Assembly: GCA_028718125.1 (NCBI GenBank)
Contig: JAQUMN010000001.1
Span: 222,346 to 286,345, forward strand
Direction of reading: 5' to 3'
DNA from: Kiritimatiellia bacterium
GTDB taxonomy: Bacteria > Verrucomicrobiota > Kiritimatiellia > JAAZAB01
Length of the DNA stretch: 64,000 bases
Positions 51,341-58,642 of this stretch are shown piece after piece (within the stretch, counting starts at the first letter, position 1; each line of letters starts with the position of its first letter). A program made the translations under genes and the position numbers. Under the pieces are notes generated by a model. It made no database searches. It was given only the letters and a program-made list of their open reading frames with translations, and was not told the origin of the DNA.

Positions 51341-52176
51341 AGACAGCCTATTCATTTGTGATACTGCGATATATGCACGATGTGGTGACTGGCGAGTTCG
51401 TCAATATCGGCGTGGCGCTATATGCGCCAGGCGCCAAGTTTCTGGGCGGCCTGTGCAACACACGATACGGCCGAGTCGGCAAGATGTTTGGCGAAATTGA
51501 TGGTGACTACTTCCGGGGACTGATGCGCTACATCGAGGCGCGCTTTGAGGAACTCGGGGATAAATTGTGCAACGAACTTCCACTGAACGGAATGCCGTCC
51601 GATATTCTACAGATTGCCAAAGGCATATTACCCCAGGACGATAGTTCGCTCCAATGGTCCGAGGCAGGTGGCGGGCAGACCGAGAACCCAGCGAAGACGT
51701 TGGAGGACCTGTTCGTTATGATGGTTGAGCGCTACGAAGGACGGGCGCAACGTCCTACCCGCGAGGATGGCGATGTGTGGCGGGTGTTTAAGAAAGAACT
51801 GGAGACTCGACACGTGCTTGCCCGTTTGCAGTCCAAGCGGATCATTGCTCAAAACTACGACTATGAGTTTGAACACTCCTGGAAAAATAAGAGATGGCAT
51901 GTATATGAACCCGTGTCTTTCGATTTGCTTGAGGCTGATAGCATTCTGGACAAGGCCAACCGGTGGTTGGGGCGCGTTATGACACTTCAGGATTCACCCG
52001 ACAAGTTTAAGCTGCACATCCTGTTGGGAGAACCATCGTTGGAGAAACTTCAGCCGGCTTATGCCAAAGCGGAAAACATCCTAAACAACATGCCCGGCGA
52101 GAAGGAGTTTGTCAAGGAGCGTGAAGCAGAGAGCTTCTCGATTGCATTGGCGGACGAGATGGCGGCGCATGGCTAG
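51337..52176 (+). CDS. DUF3037-family protein, partner of the HipA-like kinase
   Basis: 279 residues beginning MKTAYSFVILRYMHDVVTGE followed by FVNIGVALYAPGAKFLG, the signature of DUF3037 proteins. The rest is helical, with the segments YIEARFEELGDKL and LLEADSILDKANRWLGRVM. There is no signal peptide or membrane helix. The function of the family is unknown. Its start codon overlaps the stop of the kinase gene (ATGA), so the two proteins are produced together and probably interact; whether it is an antitoxin, substrate or regulator is open. Confidence 0.8.
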   Translation: MKTAYSFVILRYMHDVVTGEFVNIGVALYAPGAKFLGGLCNTRYGRVGKMFGEIDGDYFRGLMRYIEARFEELGDKLCNELPLNGMPSDILQIAKGILPQDDSSLQWSEAGGGQTENPAKTLEDLFVMMVERYEGRAQRPTREDGDVWRVFKKELETRHVLARLQSKRIIAQNYDYEFEHSWKNKRWHVYEPVSFDLLEADSILDKANRWLGRVMTLQDSPDKFKLHILLGEPSLEKLQPAYAKAENILNNMPGEKEFVKEREAESFSIALADEMAAHG

Positions 52177-52215
52177 CGTGGATTGTTGTCCGTCAAAGCG
52201 GTTATCGTGCCATTT

Positions 52216-52236
52216 ATCGCGCCATTTTGGCGCGAT
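52216..52236. repeat. Perfect palindrome ATCGCGCCA-TTT-TGGCGCGAT
   Basis: Nine-base arms separated by TTT lie 40 bases after the DUF3037 stop codon and just before a radC gene fragment. The same arrangement (palindrome, then a radC start) recurs at 54314. Confidence 0.8.
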
Positions 52237-52254
52237 AGGCGCGCTGAGTATGCC

Positions 52255-52389
52255 ATGAAAACCATCAAGGACATGCCTAAGCACAGTCGCCCGCGCGAAA
52301 AAATGCGGGACCAGGGCGCGGCCGCCCTGACCGACGAGGAACTGGTCGCCGTCTCGGCGAAAGGTGTCAATCCGAGAATCTTGGTGTGA
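52255..52389 (+). pseudogene. N-terminal fragment of radC
   Basis: 44 codons starting MKTIKDMPKHSRPREKMRDQ and continuing GAAALTDEELVAVSA. This matches the start of RadC-family (JAB/UPF0758) proteins, which read as RPREKLL...GA..LSDAELLA. The frame then enters unrelated sequence and stops, so the catalytic JAB domain is missing. The second direct repeat carries a shorter piece of the same start (MKTIKDIRE at 54351). Confidence 0.7.
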
Positions 52390-52571
52390 TTCTTTGTTTT
52401 TCGCGGCAAGGCCAAGGGATTCATTAAGGTGCCTGGCGTTGCTTCTTTGACAAGCTTGCCCGTTCTCCTCTCTTTCTGGCTCGTAAGGGCAACCGTTTCG
52501 ATGGTACATTATTTGCATTAAATGAATGTTGCGGGAGTCTGAGCCGATGCGTGTTGAAATCAAGCCGGCGT
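52361..52571 (+). repeat. Direct repeat, left copy (211 bp)
   Basis: The sequence from AAGGTGTCAATCCGAGAATC through GCGTGTTGAAATCAAGCCGG is matched almost base for base by 54390-54600. The two copies differ at only a small number of positions. It runs from the end of the radC fragment into the start of an XRE/ImmA-IrrE-like fragment. The two copies bracket the deaminase-ATPase gene. Confidence 0.85.
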
Positions 52572-52687
52572 TATTGCGTTGAGCGCGCGACCGCGCCGGC
52601 TTTGCCACCGATGAAATGGCCGGCCGCATTCCGCAACTGCCCGCATCACGGCGAAACCCTTGATCTGGTGGAGAAAGTCTAATTGGC
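52547..52687 (+). pseudogene. Broken start of an XRE/ImmA-IrrE-type antitoxin-like gene
   Basis: From the ATG at 52547 the sequence reads MRVEIKPALLR, then a TGA, then ARDRAGFATDEMAGRIPQLP. This is the standard N-terminus of XRE-domain ImmA/IrrE metallopeptidase proteins, in which the stop position is normally Trp (TGG). The gene breaks off after about 35 codons, where the deaminase-ATPase gene begins. The 511-base gap 52177-52687 holds only this remnant, the radC fragment, the palindrome and the repeat. Confidence 0.6.
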
Positions 52688-54175
52688 ATGAAGAACAAAC
52701 TCAACAACCGTGAACTGATGGAAATGGCCGTTGAGGTCATGCGCCAGTCCGTGCCCGAGCCGCGGGCTGACGGCAAGGCGAGCCCAAAGGTGGGAGCGGT
52801 GCTGGTCAAGCCGGACGGGACAGTGGAGACGGCCTGCCGGGGCGAGTTGCGGCATGGGGATCATGCCGAGTTCACGCTGCTGGAACGGAAGAATCGGGGC
52901 AATAAACTGGATGGATCTACCTTGTTCGCCACCCTGGAGCCCTGCGCTCCCGGTGCACGTCGCGATCCGAAAGTGGACTGTGCGGAGCGCATTTGTCTCG
53001 CCCGAATCAAGGAAGTTTGGATCGGCATCCAGGATCCCGATCCCAAGATTGCCCGGAAAGGCGTCGCACACTTGGAGCAGAACGGCATCAAGGTGCACAT
53101 GTTCGACCGCGACCTGCAAGAGGTCATTGAGAAGGAAAACAAGGATTTTCTGGCGCAAGCAAATGAACGAGCGGCCGAGGCGAAGAAGGGGCCGGTTGGA
53201 ATTATCCTTTCCGACCTTGAGAACAAACTGCCAGCGGCTGTTTTGGCGGATTTTTCCGACGAGGCATTGGCGATTTATCGGGAGCGCGCCAAGATCGCGG
53301 AAGTCGTTGGTGCCAGCGAGTTCAACCGGCGTCTCCTGCAACAGGGCCTGTTGAAAGAAGATAAAGGCCGCTTGCTCCCTACAGGTTTTGGCATCTTGCT
53401 GTTCGGCAAGGAACCGCGCAGAGCCATGCGTCAGGCAGGACTTCTTGCGGCCATCCACTATCCCAACGGAGAGCAGGAGCGCAAGGAGTTTGACGAGCCG
53501 GCAGTCATGATTCCCGATCTGTTGGAAAAATGGCTCAAGGACAAACTTCCCAATGTTGTTGACCGCAGCAAGATGCGCCGGGAAGAACGACCGGCGTTGC
53601 CGTTCGAGATGGTGCGAGAGGCCGTGGTTAACGCGCTCATCCACCGCGACTACGACATTAAAGGCGGCAAGTGCCAACTCGTCGTAACAAAAGACACGAT
53701 TACAGTGAAAAGTCCCGGTAAACCCCCGCCACCGATCACCGTCGAGCAACTTCAGTCCTTCACCGCGCCCATGTTGAGCCGGAATCCGGAATTGCACTTT
53801 GTCTTTGCACGCATAGGCATGGCGGAAGAGCAAGGGCTGGGCCTCGGTTCGCTACGCGACCGGGCGCAGGAACTTCGATTGCCATTGCCGAAGTACACCT
53901 GGATTGCCCCGTATCTTGTATTAACGCTCTATCGCTCGGCCGAAGCGGCCGCGACGACGCTTGATCAGGATGTGCTCAAGTCCCTTAGCAAGTCGGAGCA
54001 AAAAGGCTGGCAATGGATAGCGACCAAGGAGACTATGACCTCTATCGAGTATGCTGAGGCTCTGAAACTTCCATACCGGACGGCTATGAACCATCTCCGC
54101 GGGTTTCAGGAATTGGGATTGTTGGAAAAGATCGGTTCAGGCCGGGCAACTGAATACAGAATCCTGCGCCCATGA
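52688..54175 (+). CDS. RibD-like deaminase fused to a RecG-type GHKL ATPase and winged helix
   Basis: 495 residues in one frame. Residues ~8-140 are a cytidine-deaminase-fold domain with His59-Ala-Glu61 and a Pro85-Cys86...Cys98 zinc site (TLEPCAPGARRDPKVDCAE), closest to RibD or dCMP-type deaminases. Residues ~195-415 match the ATP-binding region of AlbA/RecG-like HATPase_c_4 proteins, with the N-box at residues 312-322 (AVVNALIHRDY) and the glycine loop EEQGLGLGSLRDRA. Residues ~430-490 form a winged helix (SIEYAEALKLPYRTAMNHLR). No riboflavin genes are nearby. The location between direct repeats in a defence island suggests nucleotide- or nucleic-acid-targeting immunity, which is an inference. 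Confidence 0.8.
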   Translation: MKNKLNNRELMEMAVEVMRQSVPEPRADGKASPKVGAVLVKPDGTVETACRGELRHGDHAEFTLLERKNRGNKLDGSTLFATLEPCAPGARRDPKVDCAERICLARIKEVWIGIQDPDPKIARKGVAHLEQNGIKVHMFDRDLQEVIEKENKDFLAQANERAAEAKKGPVGIILSDLENKLPAAVLADFSDEALAIYRERAKIAEVVGASEFNRRLLQQGLLKEDKGRLLPTGFGILLFGKEPRRAMRQAGLLAAIHYPNGEQERKEFDEPAVMIPDLLEKWLKDKLPNVVDRSKMRREERPALPFEMVREAVVNALIHRDYDIKGGKCQLVVTKDTITVKSPGKPPPPITVEQLQSFTAPMLSRNPELHFVFARIGMAEEQGLGLGSLRDRAQELRLPLPKYTWIAPYLVLTLYRSAEAAATTLDQDVLKSLSKSEQKGWQWIATKETMTSIEYAEALKLPYRTAMNHLRGFQELGLLEKIGSGRATEYRILRP

Positions 54176-54203
54176 ACTTCATTTCCCATCCCGCCAATTC
54201 CTA

Positions 54204-54280
54204 TGCCAAAATGGCAGGACTCCCGGCGAACCGGAGATCACGAACCAGAATCCTGCCATTTAGCCTGCCAGAATGGCAGG
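54204..54280. repeat. Two short perfect palindromes after the deaminase-ATPase gene
   Basis: TGCCA-AAA-TGGCA (54204-54216) and CCTGCCA-GAA-TGGCAGG (54264-54280) lie 29 and 89 bases after the stop codon at 54175. Both have arms meeting at GCCA/TGGC with a 3-base spacer, as in the palindromes at 47686, 52216 and 54314. Confidence 0.7.
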
Positions 54281-54313
54281 AAACGCAAGCAACTACAGGT
54301 TGGAAACATGCCG

Positions 54314-54330
54314 CGCGCCATTTTGGCGCG
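54314..54330. repeat. Perfect palindrome CGCGCCA-TTT-TGGCGCG
   Basis: This is a near copy of the palindrome at 52216-52236, again followed by an ATGAAAACCATCAA start of a radC fragment (54351). The gap 54176-54575 otherwise holds the right direct repeat and no intact gene. Confidence 0.8.
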
Positions 54331-54389
54331 ATAGGCGGCGCGGAATATGCCATGAAAACCATCAAAGACATAAGGGAAAAGGTAGGGAG

Positions 54390-54600
54390 AAGGTGTCAGT
54401 CCGAGAATCCTGGTGTGATTCTTTGTTTTCCGCGGCAAGGCCAAGGGATTCATTAAGGTGCCTGGCGTTGCTTCTTTGACAAGCCTGCCCGTTCTCCTCT
54501 CTTTGTGGCTCGCAAAGGCAACCGTTTCGATGATACATTATTTGCATTAAATGAATGTTGCTGGAGTCTGAGCCGATGCGTGTTGAAGTCAAACCGGAGT
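54390..54600 (+). repeat. Direct repeat, right copy (211 bp)
   Basis: It matches 52361-52571, from AGGTGTCAGTCCGAGAATCC to GCGTGTTGAAGTCAAACCGG. It begins after a shortened radC start and ends in an XRE-like start. The small number of differences points to a fairly recent duplication or to homogenisation. Confidence 0.85.
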
Positions 54601-54719
54601 TGTTGCGCCGTGTGGCCCAGGCGCTCGATGCCGAGGTCAAGGTGGTCTTCGAGTCGGCGCATGGCCGAAAAAACGCGGTGGTGGCCGCAGCCCGAACCAC
54701 ATATGGAAAACGAACATGA
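54576..54719 (+). pseudogene. Chimeric remnant of antitoxin-type XRE genes (47 codons)
   Basis: The frame reads MRVEVKPELLR, as at 52547, then RVAQALDAEVKVVFESA, which resembles the C-terminal end of HigA/XRE antitoxins. No complete helix-turn-helix is present, so a functional antitoxin is unlikely. Its stop overlaps the start of the YhcG-like nuclease gene by 4 bases, so it could still serve as a leader for translation of that gene. Confidence 0.45.
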
Positions 54720-55798
54720 CACAGAAGCGCTTATCTAAAGGATGCGCCCGCGAAGAAGCCCGATTTACGGCTGCGCCATCCAGGGCTGAATTGCCCGGCG
54801 ACTATGCCGCCACCTTGCGCGAGTTGAAGCAGCGCATAACCGGCGAACGACTGCGTGTAGTCATGGCGGCGAATGCAGGAATGGTTCTGCTCTATTGGGA
54901 CATCGGTCAAACCATTCTGCAACGCCAGGCAACCGAAGGATGGGGTGCCAGGGTGATTGACCGGCTATCCGCAGACCTGAGGCAGACATTCCCGGATATG
55001 CAGGGGTTGTCGCCTCGGAACCTCAAATACATGCGAGCGTTCGCCGCCGCATGGCCTGAACGGGCAATTGTGCAGCAGCTTGCTGCACAAATTCCCTGGT
55101 TCCACAACTGCCTGCTGCTCGACCGGATTCAGGAACCGACCGATCGGGAATGGTATATCCACCAGACCATTCGGAACGGTTGGAGCCGAAATATCCTGGC
55201 GATGCAAATTGAAGGCGCGGCGCATGAGCGCCAGGGCAAAGCTATCAGCAATTTTCCGGCGGTTCTACCCCCGGCCGACTCCGACATGGCGGCGCAAGTC
55301 TTCAAAGACCCTTATCTGTTCGATTTCATCGGCACGGCCGATCCACGCCGCGAGCGGGAGGTGGAGCAGACCCTGGTTAATCATATTCACCGCTTCCTTC
55401 TGGAAATGGGGGCGGGGTTTGCCTTCATGGGTCAGCAGGTGCATTTGGAAGTCGAGTCACAGGACTTCTATCTCGATCTGCTATTTTACCATGTCAAATT
55501 ACGATGCTATATCGTTGTAGAGCTCAAGGCGGTTCCTTTCGACCCTTCGTTTGTCGGCCAACTGAACCTGTATCTCTCCGCCGTTGACGACCTCATGCGC
55601 CAGCCGGACGACAAGCCGACGATCGGCCTGCTCCTTTGCCGATCCAAGAAGAAATTAATTGTCGAATACGCCTTGCGCGACTTGAAGAAACCCATCGGGG
55701 TAGCCTCATGGGAAACCAAGCTCGTGAAATCCCTGCCGAAGGAACTTAAGGGGAGCTTGCCCTCCATCGAGGAAATCGAGAAGGAACTGACGGAATGA
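54716..55798 (+). CDS. YhcG/DUF1016 family PD-(D/E)xK nuclease
   Basis: 360 residues. The N-terminal DUF1016 helical domain is clear (LLYWDIGQTILQRQATEGWG, RLSADLRQTFPDMQGLSPRN, QIPWFHNCLLLDRI). The C-terminal nuclease has the core DFYLDLLFYHVKLRCYIVVE followed by LKA, giving the Asp...Glu-x-Lys catalytic set. Members are common in defence islands and beside restriction systems. Proposed roles include DNA cleavage linked to restriction or to toxin-antitoxin function. It is the last gene of the plus-strand island; phage-derived genes on the opposite strand converge on it. Confidence 0.88.
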   Translation: MTQKRLSKGCAREEARFTAAPSRAELPGDYAATLRELKQRITGERLRVVMAANAGMVLLYWDIGQTILQRQATEGWGARVIDRLSADLRQTFPDMQGLSPRNLKYMRAFAAAWPERAIVQQLAAQIPWFHNCLLLDRIQEPTDREWYIHQTIRNGWSRNILAMQIEGAAHERQGKAISNFPAVLPPADSDMAAQVFKDPYLFDFIGTADPRREREVEQTLVNHIHRFLLEMGAGFAFMGQQVHLEVESQDFYLDLLFYHVKLRCYIVVELKAVPFDPSFVGQLNLYLSAVDDLMRQPDDKPTIGLLLCRSKKKLIVEYALRDLKKPIGVASWETKLVKSLPKELKGSLPSIEEIEKELTE

Positions 55799-55927
55799 GA
55801 GTGTATTTTGACGCGCGATTCGATAAGAAATGACAAATGGTTTGATAATGAGGGTAGCGGGAGGCGGCGAGGAAGGCAAGCGGAAAGGCTTCTTGGGGCC
55901 GGTTTGCAGGCGGGCTGAAATGGTCTT

Positions 55928-56290
55928 TCATGGGCCGTGCGGAGGCGGTTTTGAGGCGGTTATAGCCGGCCATTTGGGCGGAATGGCAGGACATTGGCTC
56001 GTTAATTGGGTGCGCCACTGGCCAAAACAGCAGCCTTCAAATAGACGGCAGACAAAGGCTTGGTCTTTAGCCTGGTCACAGGCTTCGCAGATTTCTCTGC
56101 GCTCCTTCGACAGTACCGTTTCCGGCACCTCGCCAGAAGGGGCATATTTGGCTGTCAGTTGCTTGTAGGCCTCATCCGAGAGTATCAAGCGGTTGCCATC
56201 AACTTTCCCATACGAAATGACGTCCTCGGCATACCCAGCCGGGCGATGCGGGGAATAGGAGTATAACTCGGTCAAAAGAAGTGTTTTCAT
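55928..56290 (-). CDS. Small cysteine-rich protein of the phage-derived block
   Basis: 120 residues, no recognised family. A Cys-rich central part (ICEACDQAKDQAFVCRLFEG, then CCFGQWRTQLTSQCP) could bind a metal in a zinc-ribbon-like way. The start overlaps the stop of the preceding gene by 4 bases, which supports it as a real coding sequence. It is the last gene of the minus-strand phage block and converges with the YhcG-like nuclease gene; the 129-base gap between them shows no clear terminator. Confidence 0.55.
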   Translation of the reverse strand: MKTLLLTELYSYSPHRPAGYAEDVISYGKVDGNRLILSDEAYKQLTAKYAPSGEVPETVLSKERREICEACDQAKDQAFVCRLFEGCCFGQWRTQLTSQCPAIPPKWPAITASKPPPHGP

Positions 56291-56697
56291 GGTGGAGATG
56301 AGTAACCGGTTAATAGCTCGCAGATCCAGAGGACGGTCGGGGTGGAAGTGCTCAGGTATCGGGTTTTGATCGTGCCATCGGGCTGGGTGATGTCAATCTT
56401 CGCACCTTCGTGGCAATACGTCCCGCCATTCGATTTACAGACGAAGGAAAACTTCAGGAAGCCGCAGGGGTCAGTGTTGTAGTCTTCCAGAACTATGTTG
56501 AATGGGCCTTGATAAATCGTCTCGCAGTTATGCGGCGGACTGGCATTATTGAAATCCAGGAATGCAACGAAGATATCGTTCAGGTACCAGTCAAATTGGG
56601 CGCTATCGCAGCAGTGTCCATCTTCCCCGCCAAAGTGGAATTCCACCTCGATGGATGCGCCGGCCGGCGGAATAACTGGGCCAAGGATTATACTCAT
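56287..56697 (-). CDS. Hypothetical phage-structural protein
   Basis: 136 residues, beta-rich and acidic (ASIEVEFHFGGEDGHCCDSA, TIYQGPFNIVLEDYNTDPCG), without signal peptide or membrane helix. No family recognised. It overlaps the tail-protein gene upstream and the Cys-rich gene downstream by 4 bases each, so it belongs to the same operon. Position after the tail gene suggests a tail-tip, fibre or assembly component. Confidence 0.6.
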   Translation of the reverse strand: MSIILGPVIPPAGASIEVEFHFGGEDGHCCDSAQFDWYLNDIFVAFLDFNNASPPHNCETIYQGPFNIVLEDYNTDPCGFLKFSFVCKSNGGTYCHEGAKIDITQPDGTIKTRYLSTSTPTVLWICELLTGYSSPP

Positions 56698-58607
56698 TCG
56701 TCGAACACCTCACTTGCGATGGTGAGCATATATCTGACCGTGCCAGTTTCACTGTCGCAAACGGATACCTTCCGGATTTTCAGTTCGTTGACGGCGGAGG
56801 TGAGGGCGGCGATCTGGGCGGGGTCGAGGGTGATCTTCTGAGTGTTGTTGGTTACGACCAGGAGTTTAGTTTGGCCGGAGGCGCCGGCAGTGTTCAAGAG
56901 TGGGGTTGGGCCGCTTAAGGCCACGGTGGCGGAGCCGGATGATGATTCGCCAGTGGTGCGCTTGATAAAACTGAATGCCACACCACGGCCACGATTGGCG
57001 CGGAGTCGCTCGACCAGGTCCTGGGGGGAAAGCTGTTCGGCCGGGCCGAAGGAGATCGTGGTACGGCCGGAATCCACATCCTCATCTACCTTCTGAATCA
57101 GGGCGTTCATGGTTTCCCAGGAAGTAAGGCCGCCGGTGAGGTTGAGGACAAAGCCGGAAGCGGCTCGCAGAGCCGTTGCTACAGTGGAACAGCATTCCTC
57201 TTCGGTCAGGGTAACGGAACCTTCATACTGCAGGGGATGAAGACTATCATAAAGGGCTTTAGCGAGACCGACGGGGATTGATTCGCCGGTGACCAAGCTG
57301 GCCAGTTGGGTATAGGTATTCGAGACCGCATCGGTGGTGATGATGGTGCAAGAAACAGATCGAATTTCTTCTTTCAGTTTTGTTGTTAAGTCGGTATCAA
57401 ACGTGGTGGTGCGAACCTGGGCGGTGTAAGTGACCTCCCGCGCATGTTTACCGGTCATCCAATCCTGGATCTGGCCTTCCTTTAATTCGTAGTCGTAAGG
57501 GGTGGCAGACTTTATAGACGATCCAATAACGGCTGAGACCTGAGTGCCAGTGGTTAGATAGGTAGGATCATGAGCCGTCCAGAAGGAATCCTCGATGAGG
57601 GGAATTAACGTTGACACGACTTTCTGAGTGACATAATTGGCCTGGAAGCCAGCGAGTTGGAGGGTGGCAGTCAGAGCGGCGAATTCGCGGCCGGTGGCGG
57701 CGAGAGGGAATTTATCGATGACGATTGATTCATACTCGGTACCATCGATGGTATTGGTTTGCTCGAACTTGAGGACAACGGCGGGCACGATGAGGTCAGA
57801 ACGAGGTATAACCTGAAGATTGGAGATTTGATTATTTGAGATTTGAGAGCCGGAGCTTGGTTGAAGAGCAAGGGAAAGCGATTCCAACGCAGACCGCCGG
57901 GCACAGTGAAAAGTGGGATAAGGCGTGGTGGAATAATCGAACCATGTGACGGCATCAGGGGACCAGCGGAGCATGCGCCGGATGGCTTCGGCGCAGGTAA
58001 TATCCTGCTGTTCATCGAATGGGATTTCAAGATCGGGTTCTATAGGATCCTCGGGATCGAGCTGAATCGGGGCACCGGAGGCAATTGCGTAATTAATGAC
58101 ATCGGTAATGACCTCGCCGGAGGAGCGCGGGTCGCCAGCAGGATCCTGGCCGAGTATGACGCGGGATTTATAGACGCCGATGAGGTCATAGACGACCTCA
58201 TCTGGTGTCTCGCCTATGGTTTCCTCACCGAGTTTAACTTCGTCCTCGGCCAGCGTGTACGGTTGAGGGCGCATACCGGCGCTCCAGATCTGCTGGTATA
58301 CCAGGTTATCCAAGAACCACCATGGACCGGCGAGTTCGTAATCCATGGACTCTTCCGTACCGGAGCCGGAACGCGGGACTTGGACGACACGGCCGTAGAA
58401 CCACGGCGCGACGGCGCCGCTCGAGTCATTTTTATAAGAGAGGGTTATGGTTGAGCCGTAGGGGAAAAGCTCGGCAGCATCGTAGAGGCCGGGGGCGGTG
58501 AAAGAGACAGTATCCTCGGCCTGGGAAACGCGAGAGCGGCGGAGGTTGGAGAGACCCCATTCCGCGAAGGATTTGGTGGTACCGTTGTAGGTTAAAAGCC
58601 AGCTCAT
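56694..58607 (-). CDS. Phage tail/baseplate-like protein
   Basis: 637 residues. The N-terminus (MSWLLTYNGTTKSFAEWGLS) and a following beta-rich region of about 200 residues (VSFTAPGLYDAAELFPYGST, APWFYGRVVQVPRSG) resemble tail-hub or baseplate proteins. The middle has strand-rich repeats, and the C-terminus (LKIRKVSVCDSETGTVRYML) continues in beta structure. It directly follows the tape-measure-like gene, the usual place of distal tail and hub genes. The exact family is uncertain. Confidence 0.6.
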   Translation of the reverse strand: MSWLLTYNGTTKSFAEWGLSNLRRSRVSQAEDTVSFTAPGLYDAAELFPYGSTITLSYKNDSSGAVAPWFYGRVVQVPRSGSGTEESMDYELAGPWWFLDNLVYQQIWSAGMRPQPYTLAEDEVKLGEETIGETPDEVVYDLIGVYKSRVILGQDPAGDPRSSGEVITDVINYAIASGAPIQLDPEDPIEPDLEIPFDEQQDITCAEAIRRMLRWSPDAVTWFDYSTTPYPTFHCARRSALESLSLALQPSSGSQISNNQISNLQVIPRSDLIVPAVVLKFEQTNTIDGTEYESIVIDKFPLAATGREFAALTATLQLAGFQANYVTQKVVSTLIPLIEDSFWTAHDPTYLTTGTQVSAVIGSSIKSATPYDYELKEGQIQDWMTGKHAREVTYTAQVRTTTFDTDLTTKLKEEIRSVSCTIITTDAVSNTYTQLASLVTGESIPVGLAKALYDSLHPLQYEGSVTLTEEECCSTVATALRAASGFVLNLTGGLTSWETMNALIQKVDEDVDSGRTTISFGPAEQLSPQDLVERLRANRGRGVAFSFIKRTTGESSSGSATVALSGPTPLLNTAGASGQTKLLVVTNNTQKITLDPAQIAALTSAVNELKIRKVSVCDSETGTVRYMLTIASEVFDE

Positions 58608-58642
58608 GGGAATTTAAGATTTCAGATTGGAGATTGCAAAAA

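Noticed and set aside
52255..52389. Possible complete small protein at the radC-like start
   Set aside because: The 44 codons match only the first part of RadC, then run into the direct repeat; no catalytic domain follows, so it is a fragment.
55830..56168. Plus-strand frame of 112 codons after the YhcG-like nuclease gene
   Set aside because: It lies opposite the small Cys-rich phage gene, whose 4-base overlap with its neighbour is better support for the minus strand.
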